A DNA stretch of 64,000 nt from Embleya scabrispora DSM 41855 (lineage in GTDB: Bacteria; Actinomycetota; Actinomycetes; Streptomycetales; Streptomycetaceae). The translations under genes were made by a program, and so were the position numbers. A model generated the notes under the pieces. The model worked only from the letters and a program-made list of their open reading frames with translations. It did no database searches and had not been told where the DNA came from. This document shows positions 41,915 to 50,637 of the stretch, one piece after another. The stretch lies in NCBI RefSeq assembly GCF_000372745.1, contig NZ_KB889682.1, positions 40,590 through 104,589 on the forward strand, in the 5' to 3' direction. Within the stretch, counting starts at the first letter, position 1. Each line of letters opens with the position of its first letter.

Positions 41915-43194
41915 CGCCGCGGTTCCGGCCCTGGCCCCTGCGCGAACTCGTCGCCGACCTGCGTGCCGGCCGGACCACGCCGGACGAGGCGCTGGCCCGG
42001 GCCCGTCGCAGGATCGCCGAGACGGACGCCGAGTTGCGCGCCTGGGTCGCCTGCGACCCCGCGCCCGCCGTGACCGCGACGGCGGGCCCGCTCGGCGGGG
42101 TACCGCTCGCGGTGAAGGACATCATCGACGTGGCAGGCCTGCCGACCCGCTGTGGTTCGGCGCTGCGGGTCGACATCGGGCCCGCGGCGTCCGACGCGGC
42201 GATCGTGCGCGCGTGGCGCCATGCCGGTGCCGTGCCGATCGGCAAGACCGTGACCACCGAGTTCGCGTTCTTCGCCCCGGGGCCGACCCGCAATCCGGCC
42301 GCGCCGGGGCACACCCCGGGAGGCTCGTCCAGCGGGTCGGCCGCCGCGGTGGCCGCCGGTCACGTACCGCTCGCGTTGGGCTCGCAGACGGCCGGATCGG
42401 TGACCCGCCCGGCCGCGTTCTGCGGGATCGCCGCGATGGTGATGAGCCGGGGCAGGTTCGCTCTCGACGGCGTCGTGGGACTCAGCCCCGGCTTGGACAG
42501 CCACGGCCTGTTCGCCGCGACGGTCTCCGACGTCGCGCTCGCGTGGTCGGCGCTGACCGGTGACCCTGATGCCGGACTGGACGAGCAACGGCCGCCCCGC
42601 CTGCTCGTGTGGCGCGCCGAGGCGCACAGCGGTGTCGAGCCGGCGACGCGGGCCACGATGGACGCGGCGACGAGCCGCCTGCGGGCCGCCGGCGCCGTGG
42701 TCGACGAGATTGCCGACGAATCGCCGATCTCGGCGCTGACCATCGCCCACCGGGTCGTGATGGCCTACGAGGCGGCGCGGGAGCGAGCGGCGGAACTGGC
42801 CGTCGCACACCGACTGAGCGAACCGTTGGGGAGCCTGCTTCGAACCGGCGCGGCGATCCCGCACGAAGACTACGAAGCGGCGCGGCGGGCCGTGGCCCGA
42901 GCCGCGGAGCGACTCGCCCTCGTGTCGGCCTCCTACGACGCCGTACTGGGACCGGCAGCACAAGGGTCGGCGCCGGCCGGGTTGGCGTCCACGGGCGACC
43001 CCGTGCTCAGCCGGGCCTGGCAGGCGCTCGGTCTGCCGGTGGTCACCGTGCCGGGTCTGCGCGGCGACACCCGCCTGCCACTGGGCGTACAACTCGTCGG
43101 CCGGGCACGAGGCGAGGCCGCGCTGCTCGGCATCGGCTGCTGGGTGGAGGGCGTGCTGCGCGGCGGAATCCGACCGTCCGTGCTCACACGTTGA
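41911..43194 (+). CDS. iacH: Amidase-signature hydrolase, IacH-like
   Basis: A 427-residue amidase. The Ser-Ser-Lys triad is Lys in GVPLAVKDIIDVAGLPTRCG, cis-Ser in PGGSSSGSAAAVAAG and nucleophile Ser in LGSQTAGSVTRPAAFCG. The C-terminus PVVTVPGLRGDTRLPLGVQL is regular. IacH belongs to this family in Pseudomonas putida 1290 and probably hydrolyses an amide formed after indole-ring opening. The ATG overlaps the small gene upstream. Its last 11 bases overlap the convergent response-regulator gene. Confidence 0.82.
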   Translation: MTPRFRPWPLRELVADLRAGRTTPDEALARARRRIAETDAELRAWVACDPAPAVTATAGPLGGVPLAVKDIIDVAGLPTRCGSALRVDIGPAASDAAIVRAWRHAGAVPIGKTVTTEFAFFAPGPTRNPAAPGHTPGGSSSGSAAAVAAGHVPLALGSQTAGSVTRPAAFCGIAAMVMSRGRFALDGVVGLSPGLDSHGLFAATVSDVALAWSALTGDPDAGLDEQRPPRLLVWRAEAHSGVEPATRATMDAATSRLRAAGAVVDEIADESPISALTIAHRVVMAYEAARERAAELAVAHRLSEPLGSLLRTGAAIPHEDYEAARRAVARAAERLALVSASYDAVLGPAAQGSAPAGLASTGDPVLSRAWQALGLPVVTVPGLRGDTRLPLGVQLVGRARGEAALLGIGCWVEGVLRGGIRPSVLTR

Positions 43195-43813
43195 CGCGGT
43201 GGGTCAGGATGTCGCGGATCAGCGTGCCGAGGCTGTCGGCTCGGGTCTTGGCCTTGATCCGGGCCCGGTGCACGTCGACTGTCTTGACACTGGTGCCCAG
43301 CCGGTGGGCGATGACCTGACTCGGCAGTCCGTCGACGACCAGCCGGAGTACCTCGCGTTCGCGCCGGGTCAGGGTCCCCAACCGGGCGCCGACGGTTCGC
43401 CGCTCGGCGTGCTCGGCGAACCTGCGGCGCGCCTCGACCAACTGGGCCTGCACGACCTCCACCATGCGCTGCGGCTGGTAGGGCTTCTCCAGAAAGTCGA
43501 CCGCGCCGGCGGTGAGGGCGCGCACGGACATCGGGATGTCGCCGTGCGCCGAGCAGAACACGACCGGTGCGGGATAGCCGAGTTCGGTCAGTCTCTCCTG
43601 CACCCCGAACCCGCCGACACCGGGCATGCGCACGTCGACGATGACCACCGCCGGTTCTCCCGGGTCGAACTCGTCGAGGAACGTGCGCGCGTCGGGGTAG
43701 GTCAGCGCCTGGATCCCGACACTTTCCAGGAGAAACACCAGCGACTGCCGCAGGTCCTCGTCGTCGTCGACGACGTGGACGACCGGGTCGGGCCGTGTCT
43801 CGGGGAACGTCAT
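43184..43813 (-). CDS. FixJ/NarL-type response regulator, probable iac regulator
   Basis: A 209-residue response regulator. The receiver has VHVVDDDEDLRQSLVFLLES, the phosphorylated Asp in VVIVDVRMPGVGGFG, and Lys in VDFLEKPYQPQRM (typical FixJ). The LuxR-type HTH is LTRREREVLRLVVDGLPSQV then LGTSVKTVDVHRARIKAKT. The start is ATG 43813. Such FixJ-like regulators pair with PAS kinases such as FixL, TodS and StyS; the kinase at 39246 is the only orphan partner nearby. It converges on and overlaps iacH by 11 bp. Confidence 0.87.
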   Translation of the reverse strand: MTFPETRPDPVVHVVDDDEDLRQSLVFLLESVGIQALTYPDARTFLDEFDPGEPAVVIVDVRMPGVGGFGVQERLTELGYPAPVVFCSAHGDIPMSVRALTAGAVDFLEKPYQPQRMVEVVQAQLVEARRRFAEHAERRTVGARLGTLTRREREVLRLVVDGLPSQVIAHRLGTSVKTVDVHRARIKAKTRADSLGTLIRDILTHRVNV

Positions 43814-43853
43814 CGAATCCACCCCACCACGAATCCTCCGGCCCACGGGCGGG

Positions 43854-44411
43854 TCACGGCTTCATCAACACCGAGGTCGACGGGTGGTCGATCGCCCAAC
43901 CCGGTGTCAACGGGGCGACGAAAACGTTCTCGGTGCGGGTACGAGTAATCCGCCACGTGCCGCCGACGCGACGGAAGGCGTTGTTGAGGCGGCTGGAGCG
44001 CAGCAGGGACGTGCCGTCGGAGAACACCCACGGCTGCACGTGGATCCACTGCCCGGTCGCCCGGTCGCCGGCCACGTGGATCTGTTCCGACGTCAGGTAG
44101 TGCGCGTTCAACACCAGCCTCGGATCCCGCTCGGCGCCCCAGAACCGTTGGAAGTGGGCGCGGATGGCGTCGCTGCCCTCGGCCCGGCCGAACTGGCCGT
44201 CGTAGTACTCGCCGACGCCCTCCCACACCGCGTCGGCGGTGTAGAGCTCCATGATCGTGTCGATTCGGCGATTGTCGTCGAGCACGCCGAATTCGGGGCA
44301 CGGAGTGTCGCAGAGGAACATGTACCGCGCCTGGATCCGGCGGATCTCGGCTTCGGCCTCCAGGACCGCGACGCGGTGGGCCAGGTCGGCGACGGTCTCG
44401 TCCAGGGTCAT
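43854..44411 (-). CDS. iacI: SnoaL/NTF2-like protein, possible IacI
   Basis: A 185-residue protein of the SnoaL-like NTF2 fold. It opens with an alpha-helix (TVADLAHRVAVLEAEAEIRR), then has QARYMFLCDTPCPEFGVLDD, YTADAVWEGVGEYYDGQFGR, GSDAIRAHFQRFWGAERDP, NAHYLTSEQIHVAGDRATGQ and a C-terminal strand RRVGGTWRITRTRTENVFV. iac clusters carry one small gene of this general kind (iacI), but a second such protein lies at 45480, so the label is tentative. It lies 40 bp upstream of the response regulator on the same strand. Confidence 0.6.
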   Translation of the reverse strand: MTLDETVADLAHRVAVLEAEAEIRRIQARYMFLCDTPCPEFGVLDDNRRIDTIMELYTADAVWEGVGEYYDGQFGRAEGSDAIRAHFQRFWGAERDPRLVLNAHYLTSEQIHVAGDRATGQWIHVQPWVFSDGTSLLRSSRLNNAFRRVGGTWRITRTRTENVFVAPLTPGWAIDHPSTSVLMKP

Positions 44412-44706
44412 CGGGCTGCCTCGCGAAATGATGTGACGGTCCTGATCTCGGTGTCGGCGCGAACGCCCCGGCGGCCGACGTCGCCGGGCCGCCACCGGTC
44501 GGTGTGACTCACCGACCGACGACATCCCCGGCAGGCGCCGAAACCGCGAGGCTCCGCCGCGCCGTGTTCGGGGTCGCCTGCGGCGGCGACCCCGAACACG
44601 GCATCCGCGAGCCGACCCACGCGCTCCGGACGGCACACTCACCGTCCTGCCGATGTCGGCCGTCTCACTCGAAGGTTCGCTCCGCCGCTGTGCGGCGAGG
44701 GACGGT

Positions 44707-45483
44707 TCAGGTCATGATCACGCCTCCGTCGACGGAAATGGTCTGGCCGGTGATGTTGGCCGCCTTGTCGGAGAGCAGAAACGCGACCGCCTCGGCGATG
44801 TCGGTGGCGGTCTGTGGGCGCTTCATCGGGACCATGCGCTCGACGTGGCTCGCGAAGACCTGCTCCGGGGAGGCGCCGGCAGCCTCCGGGTCGTTCGCGA
44901 TCATCCACTCGGTCGCGTGCCGCCACATGTCGGTCCAGATCAGGCCGGGCATGACCGCGTTGGCCCGCAGTCCGGTGGGGGCGCCGACCCGGGCCACCGT
45001 GTGGGTCAGTTCCAGGACCGCGGCCTTGGACGCGCCGTAGTCGGCGATGCCCTCCCAGCCGAGGCGGGCGCCGATGGAGGCGATGTTGACGATCGCCCCC
45101 GGGCGGCCGGCGCGGCGGCGGACGAGTTCCCGGCAGGTCAGAAACGTTCCTCGCGTGTTGACCGCGAAGGTGCGGTCCCACTGTTCCTCGGTCAGCGTGG
45201 TGAACTCGGTCATCACCCCGCCGATGCCCGCGACATTGGCCGGCATGTCGACCTCGCCGAGTTGTTCCTCGGCGGCGGCGAACGCTTCCTCCACCGAGGT
45301 TTCCCGGGCGACGTCGCAGACCGCGTGCGCGACCTTGGCGCCGCTCGCGGCCAGGTCGGCGGCGGTGTCGGCGACACGGGAGGCGTCGACGTCGGTGAGC
45401 AGTACGGCGTGTTCCTGCGCCAGGCGGGCGGCGATGGCGGCGCCGAGGCCGCCCGCGGCACCGGTGACGAGTGCGACGCTCAC
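44707..45483 (-). CDS. Short-chain dehydrogenase/reductase
   Basis: A 258-residue classical SDR. It has ALVTGAAGGLGAAIAARLAQ, DVDASR after strand 2 (NAD-type), the NAG-like PANVAGIGGVM (one of the usual Asn is Ala), the Ser in NIASIGARLGW, and the active site ADYGASKAAVLEL. The end is ITGQTISVDGGVIMT. GTG 45483 overlaps the upstream SnoaL-like gene by 4 nt, so they form a pair. It is distinct from iacE. It may act on a side branch or a second aromatic acid. Confidence 0.88.
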   Translation of the reverse strand: MSVALVTGAAGGLGAAIAARLAQEHAVLLTDVDASRVADTAADLAASGAKVAHAVCDVARETSVEEAFAAAEEQLGEVDMPANVAGIGGVMTEFTTLTEEQWDRTFAVNTRGTFLTCRELVRRRAGRPGAIVNIASIGARLGWEGIADYGASKAAVLELTHTVARVGAPTGLRANAVMPGLIWTDMWRHATEWMIANDPEAAGASPEQVFASHVERMVPMKRPQTATDIAEAVAFLLSDKAANITGQTISVDGGVIMT

Positions 45484-46082
45484 GGCAGCACCTTTTCGAT
45501 CTCGGGGGCGAGCAGTTCGGCCGCCCGTGCCGGGGAGATGACGTCGGCCGGATCGACCTTGGTGAACTCCCGGGAGGCGGAGTCCTCGTAGACGTGCTCG
45601 CCGATCAGTCGGCAGCGCTCGTCGTAGGGCCAGTAGAACGCGAGCGTGCGCTTGGCGAGGTAGACGTCGCCGGGGTCGTCCCCGGCCCGCATCGAGCCGA
45701 ACATGGTCGTCTCGCCGAGCATCGCGCCGGGCACGAACTCGAAGAACTCCAGTTCGCCCGAGAATCCGTGGTCATTGACCGCGATATCCTGCCTGCCCAC
45801 CCACATGACCTGCGCGTTGGCCTCGATCAGGGATCTGTAGAACCCGACGACCTCGGCCATGCCGTCCAGGATCAAGGACTTGCCGCCCTCGTGGATGCGG
45901 TAGTGCGGCTGTTCGACGGTCATGCTCGGCGCGAGCAGTTCCTCGTAGCGCCCCGAGACCTCCAGCAGCGCGTGCAGACGATAGTTCTTCAGGATCGCCC
46001 GATGCCGCGGATTGTCGGTCTGCGCGATCTGCTTTTCGAGGCCGGCGAACATGTGCCGAAAATCGTGTTCGTAGGGACTCAC
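45480..46082 (-). CDS. SnoaL/NTF2-like protein paired with SDR
   Basis: A 200-residue protein of probable NTF2/SnoaL fold. Segments are YEHDFRHMFAGLEKQIAQTD, ALLEVSGRYEELLAPSMTVE, MAEVVGFYRSLIEANAQVMW, SGELEFFEFVPGAMLGETTM and YWPYDERCRLIGEHVYEDSA. GTG 46082 is preferred since GAGGAG stands just before it; ATG 46118 is an alternative. Divergent from the LysR gene at 46247, which may control this pair. A cyclase, hydratase or small oxygenase-partner role is possible. Confidence 0.72.
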   Translation of the reverse strand: MSPYEHDFRHMFAGLEKQIAQTDNPRHRAILKNYRLHALLEVSGRYEELLAPSMTVEQPHYRIHEGGKSLILDGMAEVVGFYRSLIEANAQVMWVGRQDIAVNDHGFSGELEFFEFVPGAMLGETTMFGSMRAGDDPGDVYLAKRTLAFYWPYDERCRLIGEHVYEDSASREFTKVDPADVISPARAAELLAPEIEKVLP

Positions 46083-46246
46083 CCTGGCTCCTCTTCGCGT
46101 CGGTTGGAGTGCGCACATCCTCGGCTCGCCGCTCGCGGGCGTCCATGACAACCATGCGTCGATCAGTAAGACGATCGGTTAATCCCACAGGTCAAGGCGC
46201 TACAGTCGAGTGAGCTGCGCCACTGCGGGCGGCGTAAGGAGCCGAC

Positions 46247-47155
46247 GTGGACCTCAATCTGCACCTCGTGCGCTACCTCGTCGCGGTCGTCGACGAGGGA
46301 CACTTCGGCCGCGCGGCGGAGAAGCTCTACATCAGCGCGCCGGCGCTGAGCCAGCAGATCCGCAAACTGGAGCGCACGCTCGGCGTCGAACTCGTCGACC
46401 GCTCCGCCCACCCCGTCCGCCCCACCCCCGCCGGCCACCGCTTCCTCGCCGAGGCGCGACACGCCCTGGCCGCGGCCGATCGGGCCGTCGCCGCCGTCGA
46501 GGCCCACCGCCGCGAACTCGCCGCCACGCTGAGGCTCGGATTCATGAGCGCCGCCGCCGGCCCGCTCGTCCGACGCATCGTCGACGAGACGCGCCGCGAG
46601 GTGCCCGGACTGTCGATCCGGCTCGTGGAGTTGCCCTGGCCGCGGCAGGCCACCGCGGTGCGCGACGGATTCGTGGACGCCGCCGTAATACGCCCCCCGA
46701 TCGCCGACGCGACCGGCCTGCGCCTCGACGTCGTGCACTACGAGCCGCGGATCGCGGTGCTGCCCGCCACACACCGCCTCGCGGCACGCGCAACGATCGA
46801 ACTCGCGGACCTCGACGGCGAAACCCACCTCACCGACGACGAAGCCGACCCCGCATGGGTGCGCTGGTGGTCCTGCGACCCCCGCCCCAGCGGTGTGCCC
46901 GTCCGCTATGGCCCGTCGGTGCGCACCATGGACGAGATGCTGGAGGCCGTCGCGGCCGGGCAGGCCGTCGTGATCACGGGCAGCTTCGTCGCCGACGGAT
47001 ATCGCCACCCCGAAGTCGCGTTCGTCCCGATCACCGATGTCGAGCCCTGCCCCGTCTCCCTGTGCACGCGAGCCGCCGACACGTCACCGCTCGTCGTGGC
47101 ACTGCGCACGGCGGCGCGCGTGCTGCACCCCTGGGGCGAACACACCGGGACCTGA
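46247..47155 (+). CDS. LysR-family transcriptional regulator
   Basis: A 302-residue LysR protein. The HTH (residues 1-60) has YLVAVVDEGHFGRAAEKLYI, SAPALSQQIRKLERTLGVEL and VDRSAHPVRPTPAGHRFL. The effector domain begins at LRLGFMSAAAGPLVRR. HFGRAAEKLYISAPALSQQI groups it with CatR/BenM-like regulators of aromatic catabolism. It is divergent from the SnoaL/SDR pair with 164 bp between and followed by pcaD. It probably senses an aromatic intermediate. Confidence 0.9.
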   Translation: MDLNLHLVRYLVAVVDEGHFGRAAEKLYISAPALSQQIRKLERTLGVELVDRSAHPVRPTPAGHRFLAEARHALAAADRAVAAVEAHRRELAATLRLGFMSAAAGPLVRRIVDETRREVPGLSIRLVELPWPRQATAVRDGFVDAAVIRPPIADATGLRLDVVHYEPRIAVLPATHRLAARATIELADLDGETHLTDDEADPAWVRWWSCDPRPSGVPVRYGPSVRTMDEMLEAVAAGQAVVITGSFVADGYRHPEVAFVPITDVEPCPVSLCTRAADTSPLVVALRTAARVLHPWGEHTGT

Positions 47156-47227
47156 CGCATTCGCCGGCGATGGGAGCCACCGCCATCGGACCGGGCGCCG
47201 TTGACCCCTCGGTCGTCGACGGCATAG

Positions 47228-47265
47228 TGTTCAGTTGGAGAACATGTGTGCGCTATGCGAACACA
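47228..47265. promoter_or_regulatory. Two adjacent palindromes before pcaD-iclR
   Basis: TGTTC-agttgga-GAACA (47228-47244, perfect arms) is directly followed by the 21-bp near-palindrome TGTGTGCGC-TAT-GCGAACACA (47245-47265, 8 of 10 pairs match). They lie 70-107 bp before pcaD. The position suits the IclR protein encoded downstream, or the LysR protein encoded upstream. Confidence 0.6.
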
Positions 47266-47334
47266 GGCGGATGTCAGGGGTGGAGATCCGGCCCGGCGAC
47301 CCCGCCGCCCCTGTCCCGCGTGCCCGGAGGTGTC

Positions 47335-48105
47335 ATGGCGATCGAGGTGTTCCACGTCGACGAGGGACCGGCCGATGGCCCGGTCGTGGTGCTCAGCGGG
47401 TCGATCGGCAGCGACGTCGGGATCTGGGAACGTCAACGGAAACCGTTGCTGGACAAGGGTTTTCGGGTGATCCGGTACGACCTGCGCGGTCACGGCCGCT
47501 CCCCGGTCCCGCCCGGCCCGTACACACTGGCCGACCTCGGCGAGGACGCGTCGGCGCTGCTGGACACCCTGAACGTGCCGAGCGCGCACTGGGTCGGCGT
47601 GTCGATCGGCGGCATGACCGGGCTCTGGCTGGCCCGCCACCGACCGGACCTTGTCCGCACGCTCGTGGCGGCGTTCACCTCGGCCCGGCCGGGCAATGCC
47701 CCGATGTGGAAGGATCGATCGTCGCTGGCCCGACGAGAGGGGCTGTCCGCCATCGCCGACGGCAGCATCACCCGGTGGTGCACACAGCGCTGGCGGACCG
47801 AGCATCCCGACGAAGCGGCCCGGCTCCGCGCGATGACGGCGAACACGCCGAACGAGGGATACGCGAGCTGCTGCGAGGCCCTGGGCACCGCGGACCTGGT
47901 CGCCGATCTGCCGCGCATCACCGCGCCGGCCCTGGTGATCTCGGGCGGCCGGGACCCGGCGTTCCCGGCCGAGCACGGCAGACTCATCGCGGACGGCGTA
48001 CCCGGAGCGCGCCTCGAACTGATCGAGGACGCCGCGCACGTGGGCAACTACGAGCGGGCCGACGAGTTCAACCGCCTGATGCTCGACCACATCCGAGAGC
48101 GCTGA
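47335..48105 (+). CDS. pcaD: 3-oxoadipate enol-lactonase-like alpha/beta hydrolase
   Basis: A 256-residue alpha/beta hydrolase. The nucleophile elbow is VGVSIGGMTGLWLA, the Asp is in VISGGRDPAFP and the His in IEDAAHVGNYERADEF. It opens with VVVLSGSIGSDVGIWERQ, and RVIRYDLRGHGRSPVPPGPY then YTLADLGEDASALLD is close to PcaD sequences. It would hydrolyse 3-oxoadipate enol-lactone made by CatC. ATG 47335 has GGAGG 4 nt upstream. The IclR gene starts in its stop codon. The function fits the pathway gap between catC and pcaIJ exactly. Confidence 0.88.
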   Translation: MAIEVFHVDEGPADGPVVVLSGSIGSDVGIWERQRKPLLDKGFRVIRYDLRGHGRSPVPPGPYTLADLGEDASALLDTLNVPSAHWVGVSIGGMTGLWLARHRPDLVRTLVAAFTSARPGNAPMWKDRSSLARREGLSAIADGSITRWCTQRWRTEHPDEAARLRAMTANTPNEGYASCCEALGTADLVADLPRITAPALVISGGRDPAFPAEHGRLIADGVPGARLELIEDAAHVGNYERADEFNRLMLDHIRER

Positions 48106-48896
48106 TGGACGAACGCGGCGCCCACTACGTGCAGTCGCTGGAGCGGGGTCTCGCGGTGATCCGCGCGTTCGGCGCGAACACGCCGGAGATGACGCTCAGC
48201 GAGGTGGCCAAGTCGACGGGGATGACCAGGGCCACCGCCCGCCGTTTCCTGCTCACCCTGGCCGATCTCGGGTACGTCCGCACCGACGGCAAACAATTCG
48301 CGCTGACCGCGCGCGTGCTCGAACTGGGGTACGCGTTCCTGTCCGGGCTGCCCCTGCCCGAACTGGCGCAGCCGCACCTGGAACGGCTGGCCGCGTCGGT
48401 GTGCGAGTCGTGCTCGTTGTCGATTCTGGACGGCACCGATGTGGTGTACGTGGCCAGGGTCGCGGTGTCGCGCATCATGACCGTGTCGATCAACGTGGGA
48501 ACCCGGTTCCCCGCTTACGCCACGTCCATGGGCCACGTCCTGCTTGCCGGGCTGGGGGAGGACGCGGTGACGCGCTACCTGGCCGAGGCGACCCTGGAAC
48601 GGTTCACCCGGCGCACGATCACGAGTGCGGTGGCGCTGCGGGCCGAGTTGGTGCGTGTCCGGGCCCAGGGCTGGGCGCTGGTCGACCAGGAACTGGAGGA
48701 GGGCATCCGCTCGGTCGCGGCTCCGGTGCACGACCGGACCGGGCGGGTCGTGGCGGCGGTGAACGTGTCCAGCCAAGCCGGCCGATCCACCCTCGACGCG
48801 ATGCGCTCCGACCTGCTGCCCCCGCTGCTGGAGGCGGCGGCAGGAATCGCACGCGATCTCGCGTTCACGCCACGGGCCGAGGGCGGGGCACGATGA
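48105..48896 (+). CDS. IclR-family regulator, PcaR/PcaU-like
   Basis: A 263-residue IclR protein. The HTH domain has YVQSLERGLAVIRAFGANTP, EMTLSEVAKSTGMTRATARR and FLLTLADLGYV. The effector domain has RIMTVSINVGTRFPAYATSM, GHVLLAGLG and a C-terminal VAAVNVSSQ. YVQSLERGL is the usual opening of PcaR, PcaU and PobR, regulators of beta-ketoadipate genes. The ATG overlaps the pcaD stop (TGATG), so it is co-translated with pcaD. It probably controls pcaD itself and perhaps pcaIJF. Confidence 0.9.
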   Translation: MDERGAHYVQSLERGLAVIRAFGANTPEMTLSEVAKSTGMTRATARRFLLTLADLGYVRTDGKQFALTARVLELGYAFLSGLPLPELAQPHLERLAASVCESCSLSILDGTDVVYVARVAVSRIMTVSINVGTRFPAYATSMGHVLLAGLGEDAVTRYLAEATLERFTRRTITSAVALRAELVRVRAQGWALVDQELEEGIRSVAAPVHDRTGRVVAAVNVSSQAGRSTLDAMRSDLLPPLLEAAAGIARDLAFTPRAEGGAR

Positions 48897-49291
48897 AGCC
48901 GACGCTCGACCCCGTCCACTGCCTCGACGGCCGAGGATCTCTCCTCGGCAGCGGCCGGTCCCGAATGCTGCCGGAACACGTCAAGGACCAATGCGCCGCC
49001 ACCCGGGGCGGATTCTCCGACACGTCACCCCGACCCGCGGACCACCGTCCCGACCGGGCCCGTCGATGCCGACGAGACGCACGCCGACGCCGGAGCACGA
49101 ACGATCCGGGCCGGCCGCGGACCGGCCCGTGGCGGCCATGATCCGCGCGGCCCTCACGTCAAACGACTACACGGTTCCACGAGGTGGGACCCGACGCCGA
49201 CGACCCGCGCCTTCGTGGATCGGGCGCGGGTCCGGGGCCGAACCCGCATCCAAACCCAAACCCGAACCCGAATCCGGGCCCTTGGCAGGGA
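48897..49291. other. 395-nt gap between convergent pca genes
   Basis: No frame gives a family-like product. Near 49250-49275 is a C-rich array of six-base units (AAACCC, GAACCC variants). A 6-bp stem GCGGGT/ACCCGC lies just before it and could end transcription from either side. I see nothing else. Confidence 0.5.
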
Positions 49292-49972
49292 TCAGGACCC
49301 GGCGGCCATCAGCGGCAGTTCCAGGCGCCCCGCGAGTTCGTCGACGCCGATACCGAACGTCTCCCGGACCTCGACGCCGCGCGGGGTGATGTCGAGGACG
49401 GCCAAATCGCTGTAGACCCGGTTCACGCATGCCTGCCCGGTCAGCGGATAGGTACACCGGGGCACCAGCTTGGGCGCGCCCCTCTTGGTGAACAGCGTCA
49501 TCATCACGAAGACCTGCCCGGCTCCGACCGCCAGGTCCATGGCCCCGCCGACGGCGGGGATGGCATCCGACGCACCGGTGTGCCAGTTGGCGAGATCGCC
49601 CGTCGCGGAGACCTGGAAGGCTCCCAGGACGCAGATGTCGAGGTGCCCGCCGCGCATCATCGCGAAGGAGTCGGCCTGGTGGAAGTACGCCGCCCCGGGC
49701 AGCTCCGTCACCGGGACCTTGCCGGCGTTGGTGAGGTCGGGGTCGATCTCGTCGCCCCGGGCGGCGGGGCCCATGTTGAGCATGCCGTTCTCGGTGTGGA
49801 GTACCACGGCGGCGTCGGGCGCCAGGTGGTCGGCGACGAGCGTCGGCCGGCCGATGCCCAGGTTGACGAACGCCCCGCGAGGAATGTCCCGGGCCACCAG
49901 GGCGGCCATCGCGTCGCCGTCCAACGGTCGCCGCTCGTGCCGCGCACCGGCTACGGGCTGGTCGGGGTTCAC
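49292..49972 (-). CDS. pcaJ: 3-oxoadipate CoA-transferase subunit B
   Basis: A 226-residue beta subunit of a class I CoA-transferase. It shows ARDIPRGAFVNLGIGRPTLV, the catalytic Glu in LHTENGMLNMGP (the SENG-type motif), GAMDLAVGAGQVFVMM, and YPLTGQACVNRVYSDLAVLD. With PcaI it moves CoA from succinyl-CoA to 3-oxoadipate. The start is GTG 49972, which overlaps the pcaI stop by 4 nt. The order pcaF-pcaI-pcaJ on the minus strand is a single coupled operon. Confidence 0.93.
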   Translation of the reverse strand: MNPDQPVAGARHERRPLDGDAMAALVARDIPRGAFVNLGIGRPTLVADHLAPDAAVVLHTENGMLNMGPAARGDEIDPDLTNAGKVPVTELPGAAYFHQADSFAMMRGGHLDICVLGAFQVSATGDLANWHTGASDAIPAVGGAMDLAVGAGQVFVMMTLFTKRGAPKLVPRCTYPLTGQACVNRVYSDLAVLDITPRGVEVRETFGIGVDELAGRLELPLMAAGS

Positions 49973-50637
49973 GCGTCCGCCTCCTGCACCACACGGTCGA
50001 CGTAGATGCCCGGCGTCACCACGGCCTCCGGATCGATGCGGCCGGTGTCGACGACCTCGCGGACCTGCGCGATCACGGTGGTCGCGGCGGTGGCCATGAC
50101 CGGCCCGAAGTTCCGGGCGGTCTTGCGGTAGACGAGGTTGCCCATGCGGTCCGCCCGGTACGCGCCGATCAGCGCGACGTCGCCCTTGATCGGATACTCC
50201 AGGACGTGGGTGCGGCCGTCGATCACGCGCGTCTCCTTGCCCTCGGCGAGCATCGTCCCGGCACCGGTGGGACAGAAGAACGCCCCGATACCCGCCCCGG
50301 CGGCCCGCATGCGCTCCGCGAGGGTGCCCTGCGGCACCACTTCCAACTCGATCTCGCCGGCTCGGTACAACCCGTCGAAGACGTAGGAGTCGGCTTGTCG
50401 GGGGAAAGAGCAGACCAGCCTGCGCACCCGCCGCTTCGCCAGCAACGCCGCCAAGCCCTTGTCGCCGTTGCCGGCGTTGTTGGACACAACCGTCAGGTCC
50501 TCGGCGCCCTGGCGGATGAGCGCGTCGATCAGCCGCACAGGCATGCCTGCCATGCCGAAGCCGCCGACCAGGACCGTGGACCCGTCCCGGATTCCCTCGA
50601 CCGCCTCGTCGGCGTCGACGTACACCCGCGCCGTCAT
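49969..50637 (-). CDS. pcaI: 3-oxoadipate CoA-transferase subunit A
   Basis: A 222-residue alpha subunit of the class I CoA-transferase. Typical segments are VLVGGFGMAGMPVRLIDALI, DLTVVSNNAGNGDKGLAALL, ELEVVPQGTLAERMRAAGAG and IGAFFCPTGAGT, then ALIGAYRADRMGNLVYRKTA. It forms a complex with PcaJ. ATG 50637 overlaps the pcaF stop (ATGA). Acetoacetate transferase (ScoA/AtoD) is the alternative, but adjacency to pcaF and the catechol genes favours 3-oxoadipate. Confidence 0.92.
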   Translation of the reverse strand: MTARVYVDADEAVEGIRDGSTVLVGGFGMAGMPVRLIDALIRQGAEDLTVVSNNAGNGDKGLAALLAKRRVRRLVCSFPRQADSYVFDGLYRAGEIELEVVPQGTLAERMRAAGAGIGAFFCPTGAGTMLAEGKETRVIDGRTHVLEYPIKGDVALIGAYRADRMGNLVYRKTARNFGPVMATAATTVIAQVREVVDTGRIDPEAVVTPGIYVDRVVQEADA

